Shown here one piece after another: positions 41,766-50,931 of a stretch of DNA of 64,000 nt; the stretch's first letter is position 1; each line of letters begins with the position of its first letter. The notes beneath the pieces were generated by a model. That model was not told where the DNA came from, made no database searches, and saw only the letters and a list, made by a program, of their open reading frames with translations. Origin of the DNA: Spirochaetae bacterium HGW-Spirochaetae-1 (GTDB lineage Bacteria > Spirochaetota > UBA4802 > UBA5550); contig PGXY01000007.1 of assembly GCA_002839375.1 (NCBI GenBank), positions 434,001 through 498,000 on the forward strand. Reading direction: 5' to 3'. The translations under genes were made by a program, and so were the position numbers.

Positions 41766-43868
41766 CTATTGTTCAATGCGGATTCTCGCATCGAGAACGA
41801 TCACTCCGGAACCGTCGGAGAGAACCCTCACGGGATTAAGGTCCATTTCACGGATCTGAGGGAAGCGCGCCAGGAGGTGCGAAACCCGTTCAATGAGATC
41901 CACGTAAGCGGGGATATTTCCCGCGCTCCTCCCCCGGGTCCCCTGCAGGATTGCATGGGACTTGAGGCCCTTCAGTTTTTCCATTATCTCCTCCTGGCAT
42001 GAGGGACAGAGAATATTCTGCACGTCGCGGAATACTTCAATATATATGCCGCCAAGACCAAAAAAGGCCACGGGGCCGAAGGACTCATCATAGTTGCCAC
42101 CGATAAACATATCATACCCGTCACCGGCCATTTGCATTATCCGCACCCCTTCAAACCGCGCCTTACCGTTATAGCGGGAAAGGTTATCCCTGATAGTATT
42201 ATAGGCAGCAGTAGTTTCGGCCTCATCTTTGATTCCGACAATGACGCCCCCGGCATCGGATTTATGCAGGGCTTCGGGGGACATGACCTTCATGACCACG
42301 GGATATCCGAGCCTTTCCGCCGCAATCACGGCCTCGTCCGCGGTGACAGCTGTGCAGGAGGGTGCAGTCGGGATTCCGTAAAGCCCGAGAAGCTCCAGGG
42401 CCTCCTCTCCGATATTGCCGCTGCGCTCCTGAATCCATGACTCGGCGGCTCTGTCATTGATGCCGGTTGGAATTCTGATCTCGTCCCCGCAGCGCGACTT
42501 GTGGGCGTAGAAATCCTTCTGCCGCCGCAGGGCCGTTATCATTTCCTCCGGTGTGTTAAATATGGGCATATTGAGGCTTTGCTTTATCATGGAAATGGTC
42601 TTCGACAGCCCGAAAAGGCAGGTTCCCATGGGCTTTCCCGACGAGAGAATGCTTCCGATGGCCTCATTGGAGAGATCCGTATGGAACATGCGGTAGAACA
42701 CATCGTCACCTTTAGGCATATGAGGCCACTGGCTCACGAATATGGCCCCGTCCACCTCTTCATTATGCATAACTGAGAAGAATATGTGCTTGTACATGTC
42801 GATATCATAGATATCACCCATATCAAGGGGATTTGAAAACTTTATGACACCGGCATTAGAGAACTTTTGCAGCCCCTCGTAAAATTCCTGACCCGGATCG
42901 GCGAATTCAAAACCATTCTTTTCGCAGAAATCGGCCATCATGACTGTGAATCCCCCGGCGGGGCTCATGACCATAATACGGTTTCCCATCATGGGAGGCA
43001 TTTCGAATGCCTTGGCCACTGATATAAAATCGGCATAATTGAAAATACGTATTATCCCGGCACGCTCGAACCCCGATGACACGATGGAATCATTGTTGCT
43101 CAGGGCCGCGGTGTGACTCATGGCCGCCCGCCTTCCCGCCTCGGAGGTGTTGGCTTTGAGAATAATGACAGGCTTATTTATTCGGGAAGCGGCCTCAATG
43201 AGTTCCCTACCCCGGGGAATGCTTTCCAGGTACATGCCGATGACTCTCGTCTCGGGGTCCCGGCCAAAATACTCCAGTATCTCCACCTCGTCCACATCGA
43301 GCTTGTTCCCGATGCTGGCAAACTTGGCCAGGCCCACATTCTCGTCGGACATGAGATTCCAGAGCATGAGGCCCACCCCGCCGCTCTGCGTTATAAGGGA
43401 AAATCCGCCCTGGGGCGGACTGTACGAGGGCACAAAGGGTATGCACAGACCATTCGCCGTGTTCGCCACTGTCAGCGCATTTGGTCCCATGAAGCGAACC
43501 CCGTATTTCTGGGCATTTGCCATGGCCTGTTCGGCAAGTTTCTTCCCTTCCTCGCCGAATTCATTGAACCCGCCCGACGGTATGGCCATCCAGGAAACAC
43601 CGGCCTTGCCGCATTCTTCTATAACCGAGGGAACGAAACGGGCAGGGATCAAGGCGACTACGAGATCGGGCACGTCGGGGAGCTCCTCCACCCTGCGATA
43701 CATTTTTATGCCGTTTACATGGAGTTCCTCGCCCGAGGGATGAATGCCGAAAATCCGTCCGCCGTATCCCCACCGTATGAGATTTTCCAGGATGAGGCGG
43801 GGAATATTCTCCACCTTGGAGGACAGTCCATAAATTCCAATTGAATCGGGATAAAATAGTTTTTCCAT
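41766..43868 (-). CDS. NDP-forming acyl-CoA synthetase (fused alpha-beta subunits)
   Basis: A 700-residue fusion of the acetyl-CoA synthetase (ADP-forming) type. Residues about 1-130 are a CoA-binding Rossmann domain, followed by succinyl-CoA-ligase-like domains. The phospho-His loop is AAMSHTAALSNNDSIV. The C-terminal third is an ATP-grasp domain (VVMKVMSPEALHKSDAGGV; DLNPVRVLSDGSGVIVLD). It interconverts an acyl-CoA and ADP plus phosphate with acid and ATP, so it can gain ATP from a CoA ester, or activate an acid. The adjacent SDR and the neighbouring acyl-CoA genes suggest aromatic or branched-chain acid metabolism. Confidence 0.9.
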   Translation of the reverse strand: MEKLFYPDSIGIYGLSSKVENIPRLILENLIRWGYGGRIFGIHPSGEELHVNGIKMYRRVEELPDVPDLVVALIPARFVPSVIEECGKAGVSWMAIPSGGFNEFGEEGKKLAEQAMANAQKYGVRFMGPNALTVANTANGLCIPFVPSYSPPQGGFSLITQSGGVGLMLWNLMSDENVGLAKFASIGNKLDVDEVEILEYFGRDPETRVIGMYLESIPRGRELIEAASRINKPVIILKANTSEAGRRAAMSHTAALSNNDSIVSSGFERAGIIRIFNYADFISVAKAFEMPPMMGNRIMVMSPAGGFTVMMADFCEKNGFEFADPGQEFYEGLQKFSNAGVIKFSNPLDMGDIYDIDMYKHIFFSVMHNEEVDGAIFVSQWPHMPKGDDVFYRMFHTDLSNEAIGSILSSGKPMGTCLFGLSKTISMIKQSLNMPIFNTPEEMITALRRQKDFYAHKSRCGDEIRIPTGINDRAAESWIQERSGNIGEEALELLGLYGIPTAPSCTAVTADEAVIAAERLGYPVVMKVMSPEALHKSDAGGVIVGIKDEAETTAAYNTIRDNLSRYNGKARFEGVRIMQMAGDGYDMFIGGNYDESFGPVAFFGLGGIYIEVFRDVQNILCPSCQEEIMEKLKGLKSHAILQGTRGRSAGNIPAYVDLIERVSHLLARFPQIREMDLNPVRVLSDGSGVIVLDARIRIEQ

Positions 43869-43938
43869 GGCGTATCTTCCCCTGCTTGAAGGTTTATTCC
43901 CGGTTATCCGGCCACATATATCTCAATACCGCGCCGGA

Positions 43939-45003
43939 TCATTCTGCCAGCCGGTACCGGCCGATTCTGTCGTTATGCAGACTCCCCAGGTAGAGATATC
44001 CTCCATGCTCCTGCGCCGAGGTTATTTCATAGAGAGGCAATCCCGACGGGTCCTGCAGACTTTCAACGATATTCCCCTCTTCATCCAGCCTCAGCACAAA
44101 GGCATACGGCTCCGGTTTCGGCCACAGCGCGGCGGGCATACGTGCCATTAAAGATTTTATCCATGGAAAGGGATGAATCAAGTCCGCTATATCGTTGCGC
44201 ACAGTAAAAAGGGCGACCCAGAAGGACCCTCTCCGGTTCGATGATACACCGTCGGGAAATCCCGGCAGGTTGTCGATGAAAATATCCCTGGCTCCCTTTT
44301 TTCTCCCTTTGAGCCAGTATCGCGTTATACGATATCGGTATGTTTCGTTCACCAGGACGAAATCCTCATTTTTAGACAAGGCCACGCCGTTGGCGAAATA
44401 CAGGTCCTTTACCAGAACGACAACGCGCTTTGTCGCGGGATCATAGGATAGAAGCCTGCCATGAGGACGCGACTCCATCATGTCCAGCATATACTCATCC
44501 ACAGTGAAGGTATCGGATGCATCGGTAAAATATATAATGCCGTCCGAGGCGATATCGCAATCATCGGTAAACCGGAATTGAACACCCTGGGCTTCCGTGG
44601 CCAGTACCGTCACCTTACCGGCCGGATCGATGGAGAGAAGACCTTTATAAGCATCACAGACAATGAGATTACCCAGGGCATCGAAATGAAGGCCCAGGGG
44701 ACGGCCCAGGCCAGAAACGAATTCCTCTATCTTCCCATCGGGAAGGAGGCGGATGATCTTCCCATCGCGGGTCCCGCCGTATATGCGCCCCCTGCCATCC
44801 ACATCCACATCCTCGGGCCCGTTGATCTTCCCGGCCATGAGAATCTCGGCCTTTTTAAGTCTGTCATTTTCTTTCAGAACTCCTTCCATGGACCGTTTTT
44901 GGGGAGGATCATAGGCTACGGCATCGATGGGAGAATCCCTGAGCGCCGTAATTACGAGAAGAACACAAACAATACCGACCAGGGAGTAAATTGTCTTTTT
45001 CAA
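43939..45003 (-). CDS. SMP-30/strictosidine-synthase-like beta-propeller protein
   Basis: A 354-residue membrane-anchored or secreted six-bladed propeller. An N-terminal signal/anchor (TIYSLVGIVCVLLVITAL) is followed by blades such as GPEDVDVDGRGRIYGGTRDG, LGLHFDALGNLIVCDAYKG and FTDDCDIASDGIIYFTDAS, which match the strictosidine synthase/adipocyte APMAP family. Bacterial members are probably lactonases or arylesterases; the substrate is unknown. The metal ligands (Glu/Asp/Asn) are plausibly in these blades. Divergent from the MBL-fold hydrolase gene. Confidence 0.85.
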   Translation of the reverse strand: MKKTIYSLVGIVCVLLVITALRDSPIDAVAYDPPQKRSMEGVLKENDRLKKAEILMAGKINGPEDVDVDGRGRIYGGTRDGKIIRLLPDGKIEEFVSGLGRPLGLHFDALGNLIVCDAYKGLLSIDPAGKVTVLATEAQGVQFRFTDDCDIASDGIIYFTDASDTFTVDEYMLDMMESRPHGRLLSYDPATKRVVVLVKDLYFANGVALSKNEDFVLVNETYRYRITRYWLKGRKKGARDIFIDNLPGFPDGVSSNRRGSFWVALFTVRNDIADLIHPFPWIKSLMARMPAALWPKPEPYAFVLRLDEEGNIVESLQDPSGLPLYEITSAQEHGGYLYLGSLHNDRIGRYRLAE

Positions 45004-45214
45004 TGCTCACTTCCTCTCTAATTGAATGATTATTTTGTCGGGAATACCGGAAAATATCTTGCTATTGCCGCACAGTGTTCTTATCCTATCCGATAAAATT
45101 CTGATGTCAAGCAATTACCTGAATTTACCGGGCAATGCTTTCCGTCAGGAGGGTCTGATAAAGGCCCGGCGAAGACAGTAAAGCAAAAGCAACATTTCCC
45201 TGGAAGCGGAATCC

Positions 45215-46024
45215 ATGAAAAAAAAGAGCTTCACCATCCACACGATTCACGGCTACATCTCCACCATCTTTCTGGCAGAATATCCCGATAAAATACTGCT
45301 CCTGGACGGCGGCACCATCAGTGACACGCAACGAATAAAGAAATTCTGCGAAACGAAACTGCATCGGCCCGTAACAGAAATCAGGCTCTGCGTCGCCACG
45401 CATATTCATCCCGACCATGCCGGAGGAGCCATAGAAATGAGAAAACTTTTCGGCATTCCCATCGCTGCACATCCCCTCATCGACCAGTGGTACCGGGGCA
45501 TATCGGGATTCATTCAGCATAAAATCGACTGTGCCCTGGCTCATTACGTCAGGGCCGCAGACAGGATATCCTTTCAGAGAATTCTCTCCAGCAGGCATGT
45601 CGGGGCCTTCCATATTCTTCAGGACGGCGACAGACTTCCCGGTTTCGATGACTGGCAGGTTTTCCATGTGCCGGGCCACACCCTCCACGATCTGGTGCTC
45701 TACAACAGGAGCGCCCGGCTCCTCTATGCCGGCGACTGTCTCATCAATAAAAACGGGAAGATCAACCTCCCCATCCCCGTATTTTTTCATGGTACGATGC
45801 GGCATTCCTATGAAAAGCTGGTCTCCCTGGACATAGAAACAATCCTGCCGGCTCATGGCGATGCCATCACCGGCGGCAATATTCCCGAAATTTTCAACAG
45901 GCTGATTGAAATGCTGGGAGAACCGAAAAATGATATGAGCAGAATGGCCCACAGTGTGTCGATATTCGCTCCTCCGGTATGGAAGGCCTATATACGGAAA
46001 CTGAAGCAGGGAAAGGAGAGCTGA
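45215..46024 (+). CDS. MBL-fold metallo-hydrolase
   Basis: A 269-residue hydrolase of the metallo-beta-lactamase superfamily. The metal ligands are seen as THIHPDHAGG (HxHxDH), HVPGHTLHDL, YAGDCLINK and LPAHGDAI. This is the glyoxalase II/lactonase-like class rather than a true beta-lactamase. It has no signal peptide and is probably cytosolic. Its stop lies 4 nt from the convergent TPR gene. Substrate is not evident; lactone or thioester hydrolysis would suit the acyl-CoA surroundings. Confidence 0.88.
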   Translation: MKKKSFTIHTIHGYISTIFLAEYPDKILLLDGGTISDTQRIKKFCETKLHRPVTEIRLCVATHIHPDHAGGAIEMRKLFGIPIAAHPLIDQWYRGISGFIQHKIDCALAHYVRAADRISFQRILSSRHVGAFHILQDGDRLPGFDDWQVFHVPGHTLHDLVLYNRSARLLYAGDCLINKNGKINLPIPVFFHGTMRHSYEKLVSLDIETILPAHGDAITGGNIPEIFNRLIEMLGEPKNDMSRMAHSVSIFAPPVWKAYIRKLKQGKES

Positions 46025-46027
46025 GTC

Positions 46028-46795
46028 TCAGAAGGATTTTGCCCGGGCCTTTTCCCTTTCATCGGAAGTAGAGCCTCCCCCTTTCCGGTTTATAAGGTAG
46101 GGATTGTTTTCGCTGCTATATTCCGGCAGGGCCTGGTTGGCCAGGCGCAGTGCCTGCATGTAATCGCCCGAAGCCGCTTGCGCGTCGCCCATTTTATACC
46201 GTGCATACCCCTTGAGATACCATGCCTTATGATTATGAGGCTGCATGAGCAGCGCCACATTGAAATCCTCGACGGCCCTGGCATATTCCCCTTTCTCAAG
46301 ATAGGCAAGGCCCCGGAAATACCATGACTTGAAATAATCACGGTTGAGTTCAATGGCCTGGGAATAGTCCTGTATGGCGCTGTCATACTGGGCGCCATAA
46401 TGCCTGGAAAGTCCGCGATTATGGAAGGAATGGTAGGCTGCAGGATCGAGCTTTATGGCCTTTGTGTAATATTCAATGGCCGCATCATACTGACCCAGGT
46501 GATGCATGACCCCGCCGAGAAAATGCCAGGCTTCACCGTTTTCGGGCTCCCTGGCAACAACGTCGCGGAAACAGTCGCCGGCCTCCCTGAAACAGGAATT
46601 CATATACTTGATTTTCCCGACGCGCATAAGTTCTTTTACCGAAACGTCCGATGCCTTTCCAACTCCTTTTTTATCTACGGGAGAATTACTTTTCAATGAG
46701 TTGCCGGAATCTTTTTCCTGCGCGTACAGAGGTATGACACTTACAAGAAAAGCGATGAGTATAAAACAAATATTTCTTTTCATAATTCTCCGCAT
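46028..46795 (-). CDS. Exported TPR-repeat protein
   Basis: A 255-residue protein with signal peptide (CFILIAFLVSVIPLYAQ) and four or five TPR units (EAWHFLGGVMHHLGQYDAA; SFHNRGLSRHYGAQYDSAI; SWYFRGLAYLEKGEYARAV; AWYLKGYARYKMGDAQAAS). TPR arrays mediate protein-protein contacts, here in the periplasm or on the envelope. The C-terminal tail is short and basic. A start at 46783 (MKRNICFI) is also possible and gives the better signal peptide. It follows the cytochrome gene by about 23 nt on the same strand, so the two may be one operon. Confidence 0.85.
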   Translation of the reverse strand: MRRIMKRNICFILIAFLVSVIPLYAQEKDSGNSLKSNSPVDKKGVGKASDVSVKELMRVGKIKYMNSCFREAGDCFRDVVAREPENGEAWHFLGGVMHHLGQYDAAIEYYTKAIKLDPAAYHSFHNRGLSRHYGAQYDSAIQDYSQAIELNRDYFKSWYFRGLAYLEKGEYARAVEDFNVALLMQPHNHKAWYLKGYARYKMGDAQAASGDYMQALRLANQALPEYSSENNPYLINRKGGGSTSDEREKARAKSF

Positions 46796-46818
46796 ATAAC
46801 TGACCGGAATATAGCTAT

Positions 46819-48147
46819 TTATAATTTCACGGATTTCTTTGTCTCGGCCATGGTTACCACCGGCAGTTTCATCTTTCCTTTTCCGAGAATCTCATCAACC
46901 AGTTCCTGTGCTGCCAGCCGGTATAAAAGCCTTACTTCTATTGATATATTTTTTGATGCCGTTGCCGGAAGCTTGACGATTTCCCTGAGGGACTCTCCGG
47001 GCGGGACCCGTTTATCCTTGAGTATCTCCCGGGCCTGTGCAATATTCCTAACAGGGTTCCCTTTTCCGTCACCGAATATGGTATTGTAGACAAAGGAACC
47101 GGCTGGAATATATCCGTCCCTGTTCAAACGTCCCGATTCATACAGGGTCTTGCCCGACGCGTCACGGATAATAATTTCAAGCCACATCTGACGTGTATCT
47201 GTAAGCCCCGTTGGCAGGTAATGTCCGGCCCCGGTATTTTTTATATCAAAAACAACAGTGCCGTTTTTCACCGCTGAATCATCTATGGTAAGCACAGCGG
47301 CATTTTTAAGCCGTTCCTCGGCCAGTTTCATTTTACCCGGATCATCATTGTGGGCCAGAAAGCTGTTGCCCCCGACGAAATAATGCGTGAAGATATGGGG
47401 CCGTTCCCTGGAACCCGACGAGGCCGTACCGGGATTCACAGGCCTTTCCGTCGAACCCGTGGCCGGAACACCGGGCCTCTGGTACATATGACAGCCCTGG
47501 CATGTTATTCGCTTTGCCGGGTCCTTCGAGTTAAAAGGACTGTTCTGCCATTCCTCGTAGGTGGTTTCAAGCTTGGTTCCGAAGACCACGTGACGAACAT
47601 CATGACAGTTGCCGCAGATTTTTGCGTCTTCATGAAAGGCCGAATAGGCTGATTTATGATAATCGGACTCCGAATCCTTAAATGGGCCCCGCTTCACGCC
47701 AGGGTCGGCATCACCATGTCCCGGGTCAAGAACGATACCGTTATTGTATGGTTTGTCGGCTCCCGTAGCTGAATGGCAGTAGTCGCACTGAATGCCCTCG
47801 CTGGGTATGTCACCCGCCTTATTGAGGTCATCGGAGGTTTTCAGGGGAAAGCCCGTAACAACGCCGATAGGAGTGTGGCACTTAACGCAGGATTCCGCCT
47901 CGGCCATTTCATCTTTCGAGGAAAGTCCTTTGAGATAGTATTTGGCCACGGCATTATACAGTTCATCAGTATGAGCCTGGTTATGCATGGAGTTTTTCCA
48001 TTGGGCGTATATGGTATCATGGCATCCTCCGCAGGTTTCGGCGGAAATAAACCGGGAAAGCTCGAAGTGCTGTTTTTTTGCGCAGGTGATGAAGGCACCG
48101 GAAAATATCAGCGCCATTAAAAAAAAGAATGCCGTTTTACCTTTCAT
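46819..48147 (-). CDS. Pentaheme c-type cytochrome lipoprotein
   Basis: An exported protein of about 442 residues with five CxxCH heme sites: CGGCHDT, CVKCHTP, CDYCHSA, CGNCHDV and CQGCHMY, all in the N-terminal half, as in cytochrome c554-like and multiheme nitrite/hydroxylamine-related families. The signal peptide ends in a lipobox-like GAFITC, so lipid anchoring is likely. The C-terminal half is beta-rich (DIKNTGAGHYLPTGLTD; LRLL-type strands). I took the ATG at 48147; the frame runs to 48195. No quinol dehydrogenase or terminal reductase lies nearby, and the electron partner is unknown. Confidence 0.88.
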   Translation of the reverse strand: MKGKTAFFFLMALIFSGAFITCAKKQHFELSRFISAETCGGCHDTIYAQWKNSMHNQAHTDELYNAVAKYYLKGLSSKDEMAEAESCVKCHTPIGVVTGFPLKTSDDLNKAGDIPSEGIQCDYCHSATGADKPYNNGIVLDPGHGDADPGVKRGPFKDSESDYHKSAYSAFHEDAKICGNCHDVRHVVFGTKLETTYEEWQNSPFNSKDPAKRITCQGCHMYQRPGVPATGSTERPVNPGTASSGSRERPHIFTHYFVGGNSFLAHNDDPGKMKLAEERLKNAAVLTIDDSAVKNGTVVFDIKNTGAGHYLPTGLTDTRQMWLEIIIRDASGKTLYESGRLNRDGYIPAGSFVYNTIFGDGKGNPVRNIAQAREILKDKRVPPGESLREIVKLPATASKNISIEVRLLYRLAAQELVDEILGKGKMKLPVVTMAETKKSVKL

Positions 48148-48394
48148 TTTCTTTACCTCTGATTTGGATATACTGTTCCCATTCCGGTTAGCCACATGCC
48201 GATGTATTGTGAAAACCGTGTAATTATTTATTCACGGTGCTATATCCGCATTGATTCAGTGTAGAATTCATTTGTTTTTTATCAAGCTAATTTTACATTC
48301 CATTATCATTATAAAGCGAAAATACATTCTATCGTGACGGGCAATCGGAGCAAAAGAGGGTTTGGCTTAAGGTGAAGAGGTGCGAACTGGTAGT

Positions 48395-48658
48395 CTATTC
48401 ATTCTGACTGCGCGACCGGGCCTTCTCAATGAGTTCCAGGATTGAGGACACTTTATCCATGGGAGGGGTGAATATCTTTTCCTGCTCTTCAGAGGTAAAA
48501 TGTTCATCCATGAAGGAGCGCACATCAATGGTTTCAAACCAGCAGTCCAGCACCTTCCTGCACGGCAGGCCATTCGCCACGGTCCGGCAGTACCGAAACT
48601 CGATATAATGCCCCAGCATGCGACAGTACCCTTTTTCATTATCATATTGCTCTATCAT
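48395..48658 (-). CDS. Small Cys-containing hypothetical protein
   Basis: An 87-residue cytoplasmic protein with a compact Cys pattern (CRMLGH, FRYCR, LPCRKVLDCW) and a C-terminal helical tail (KVSSILELIEKARSR). I recall similar small conserved proteins in anaerobic deltaproteobacteria, with the motif YCR...LPCRK-DCW. The Cys set could bind a metal or an Fe-S cluster, but nothing proves this. It lies alone between the cytochrome gene and the structured intergenic element. Confidence 0.65.
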   Translation of the reverse strand: MIEQYDNEKGYCRMLGHYIEFRYCRTVANGLPCRKVLDCWFETIDVRSFMDEHFTSEEQEKIFTPPMDKVSSILELIEKARSRSQNE

Positions 48659-48745
48659 ACGCTTCCCTTACTATGATTACTATGATGCAATTTCCAAAAA
48701 AGCCTTTGACTTCCATCAGGAATTTATCACCTGATTAAGCAAAAA

Positions 48746-48920
48746 CCAGCCACAAGTCAGAGAGTACAAGGATGTACTCTCTGCTGGACTGCGGCCGAGG
48801 ACAAGCCATGAAGGCGTCCGCAGGCCGCATAAAGCAAGTTACTTGCCGATAAAAGACAAAGCCCCTCGCGGCCAGCGAGCACGCGGGGGTCGTTAGGGGG
48901 TGGTCGTGCAACCACCCCCT
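48746..48920. repeat. Structured intergenic element with at least four hairpins
   Basis: Consecutive inverted repeats: CAGAGAGTAC/GTACTCTCTG (48758-48783, 6-nt loop); TGCGGCC/GGCCGCA enclosing GGAC/GTCC (48790-48829); GCAAGT-T-ACTTGC (48834-48846); CCCC-CGCG/CGCG-GGGG (48862-48889); and AGGGGGTGGT/ACCACCCCCT with a 6-nt loop (48895-48920). The last lies 8 nt from the trpB2 stop and may act as its terminator. The whole looks like a mobile REP/BIME-like element or a structured RNA. A frame inside it (48735-48959) is an artefact of the repeats. Confidence 0.55.
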
Positions 48921-48927
48921 GACATTC

Positions 48928-50313
48928 CTACCATTTCCCCGTTCTGTTTTTTGCTGCAACGGGATGATGGCTTATTTCCTTCAGGGCTGCGTCCACTTCA
49001 TCCTGGTGCATGGCGTGGTCCACGAGAAGCCCCTGCATGTACTTATCATAACCGGCGAGGTCCATGAGCCCGTGACCGCTCAGGTTGAAAAGGATCACTC
49101 TCTCCTTCCCTTCCTCTTTGGCCTCCAGCGCCTTCCGTATCGTGGCGGCAATGGCGTGGCTGGTCTCGGGGGCCACTATGATACCCTCGGTCCGGGCGAA
49201 AATCATGGCCGCCTTATAGCATTCCATCTGCTGGATTGCCATGGGCGAGAGGAGTCCCTCCACTACCGCTTGAGAAACCAGCGGCGCCATACCATGATAC
49301 CGCAGGCCACCGGCATGTATGGGCTCCGGCACAAAGCTGTGACCCAGGGAATGCATGGGCAGCAGCGGCGTCATTTTGGCAATATCGCCGTGGTCATAGA
49401 CAAAAGGCGCCTTGGTCAGTGTCGGGCACGATGCGGGTTCCACTGGAATGATCTCTATCTTTGCGCCGTGAATCTTGTCATTGACGAAGGGAAACGCGAT
49501 TCCCGCGAAGTTACTGCCACCGCCGGCACAGCCGATGACCGTGTCGACCTTTTTCACACCGGCTTTATCCAACTGCTTCTTCGCCTCGAGGCCGATGATG
49601 GTCTGGTGCAGCATGACGTGATTGAGCACGCTTCCCAGGGCATACCGTGTCTCCCCCGTTGTATCGGTGACGGCCGCCTCAACGGCCTCGCTGATGGCGA
49701 TGCCCAGGCTTCCCGGCGTATCGGGATTCTTGGCCAGCACGTCGCGTCCCGCCTGGGTTTCAGTACTGGGACTGGGCACACACTGGCCGCCCCATGTCTG
49801 CATCATGACCTTTCTGAAGGGCTTCTGGTCAAAACTGATTCGCACCATGAAAACCTTGCACTCAAGTCCTACCAGTGAACAGGCGAAAGACAGGGCGCTC
49901 CCCCACTGCCCGGCTCCGGTTTCCGTAGTGAGCTTTTTAATGCCGAATTGCTTGTTGTACCAGGCCTGTGCCACGGCCGTATTGGGCTTATGGCTGCCCG
50001 CCGGGGATACGCTTTCATTTTTAAAATATATCTTGGCCGGAGTTCCCAGGTATCTTTCCAGGTGTATGGCCCGCTGCAGGGGCGTAGGCCTCCAGCGGTA
50101 CAGGAGTTCCAGGACCGGTTCGGGTATATCGATCCACCTCTCCTGGCTCACTTCCTGTTCAATCAGGTTCATGGGGAATACCGGTGCCAGCTGATCGGGT
50201 CCGACAGGGTTTCCATCAGGTCCCAGGGGCGGAAGCATGGGTGAGGGAAGATCCGCGGCCAGGTTATACCACTGCCGTGGCATCTCATCTTCGTTTAAAA
50301 AAATCTTATACAT
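48928..50313 (-). CDS. trpB2: Tryptophan synthase beta chain, TrpB2-type
   Basis: A 461-residue PLP enzyme joining indole and serine to tryptophan. It belongs to the longer TrpB2 group, which works without TrpA. The PLP-Lys is in [13 protein letters not shown], the phosphate loop in [14 protein letters not shown], and the [14 protein letters not shown] motif is intact. No trpA gene is near. A trpR homologue lies 80 nt upstream on the same strand, so expression is probably repressed by tryptophan. The role may be indole salvage. The start follows GGAG. Confidence 0.93.
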   Translation of the reverse strand: MYKIFLNEDEMPRQWYNLAADLPSPMLPPLGPDGNPVGPDQLAPVFPMNLIEQEVSQERWIDIPEPVLELLYRWRPTPLQRAIHLERYLGTPAKIYFKNESVSPAGSHKPNTAVAQAWYNKQFGIKKLTTETGAGQWGSALSFACSLVGLECKVFMVRISFDQKPFRKVMMQTWGGQCVPSPSTETQAGRDVLAKNPDTPGSLGIAISEAVEAAVTDTTGETRYALGSVLNHVMLHQTIIGLEAKKQLDKAGVKKVDTVIGCAGGGSNFAGIAFPFVNDKIHGAKIEIIPVEPASCPTLTKAPFVYDHGDIAKMTPLLPMHSLGHSFVPEPIHAGGLRYHGMAPLVSQAVVEGLLSPMAIQQMECYKAAMIFARTEGIIVAPETSHAIAATIRKALEAKEEGKERVILFNLSGHGLMDLAGYDKYMQGLLVDHAMHQDEVDAALKEISHHPVAAKNRTGKW

Positions 50314-50393
50314 GTCAAATCTCCTTAAATGTTATAATTGGCGTTTCCTTAAATACTACGGCGGACGAAACCGATTCTCTGTCGGGAAACCCC

Positions 50394-50675
50394 TCAGTTT
50401 TTATTGAATTTCTCGACCATTTTATCCATGGCCGAATCATTATCCCTCAGTTCCTTCGAGCCGCGTGTTATCTTGCAGAGGCTGACACCCAACCTTTCCG
50501 ATATCTTCCGTTGACTCATCCCCGTTTTGAGAAGTTTCACGATTTCCCAGCGGGACGATATCTCCTCGATTTCATTGCCGGTCAGAATCGATTTCAGGAA
50601 CTCCTCCACCAGGTCCCTGTCCTTCGTGGCTGCCAAAACGGTCGCTATTTCATCAAGACGATATATCTCTTTCAT
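50394..50675 (-). CDS. trpR: TrpR-family repressor
   Basis: A 93-residue all-helical protein matching the Trp repressor family: NEIEEISSRWEIVKLLKTGM, then the HTH MSQRKISERLGVSLCKITRG, ending SKELRDND. In E. coli TrpR the equivalent helix-turn-helix reads QRELKNELGAGIATITRGS. Binding of L-tryptophan activates the repressor. The partner is obvious from context: trpB2 follows in the same direction. Two abutting palindromes just upstream (50712-50747) are candidate operators for autoregulation. A YerC-like paralogue is possible but the trpB2 neighbour favours TrpR. Confidence 0.88.
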   Translation of the reverse strand: MKEIYRLDEIATVLAATKDRDLVEEFLKSILTGNEIEEISSRWEIVKLLKTGMSQRKISERLGVSLCKITRGSKELRDNDSAMDKMVEKFNKN

Positions 50676-50711
50676 AGTTGTTCAGCTTAACCCGGACATT
50701 TATTGGCCAAC

Positions 50712-50747
50712 GTTTCTATCAATAGAAACGTTTCTACCTATAGAAAC
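50712..50747. promoter_or_regulatory. trpO: Two abutting 18-bp palindromes, candidate TrpR operators
   Basis: GTTTCTATCAATAGAAAC (50712-50729) and GTTTCTACCTATAGAAAC (50730-50747) agree at 16 of 18 positions and abut with no gap. The first is a perfect 8-2-8 palindrome, the second has one mismatch. They lie 37-72 bases upstream of the trpR start. Classic trp operators are also 18-bp palindromes and bind TrpR dimers in tandem, although the half-site here differs from CTAGT. Function is inferred from position. Confidence 0.65.
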
Positions 50748-50776
50748 ATTGACAAAACCGGTGTTATTTTGTCAAT
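50748..50776. promoter_or_regulatory. Inverted repeat adjoining the tandem operators
   Basis: ATTGACAAAA and TTTTGTCAAT pair perfectly over 10 bp with a 9-nt centre, directly next to the operator pair. Both strands carry TTGACA, a -35-like hexamer, one for each divergent gene (trpR and capA-like), but I could not find matching -10 boxes. It may be a third regulator site. Confidence 0.5.
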
Positions 50777-50931
50777 ATTTTTTTGCGTCAAAAATACATT
50801 GAAACGCGCCATGCTGGAGCAATAATAATCGTGAGAATGATGCTATCAATTCATTCCTCCGGAACATCCTTTTGATGAAACAATTATTGACAGGGAGACC
50901 CGTACTGATATCCTGTGCATAGGATAAGAAA

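Noticed and set aside
48735-48959. 74-codon minus-strand frame after trpB2
   Set aside because: It consists of the structured intergenic element; the peptide is of the kind produced by hairpin repeats, not a protein.
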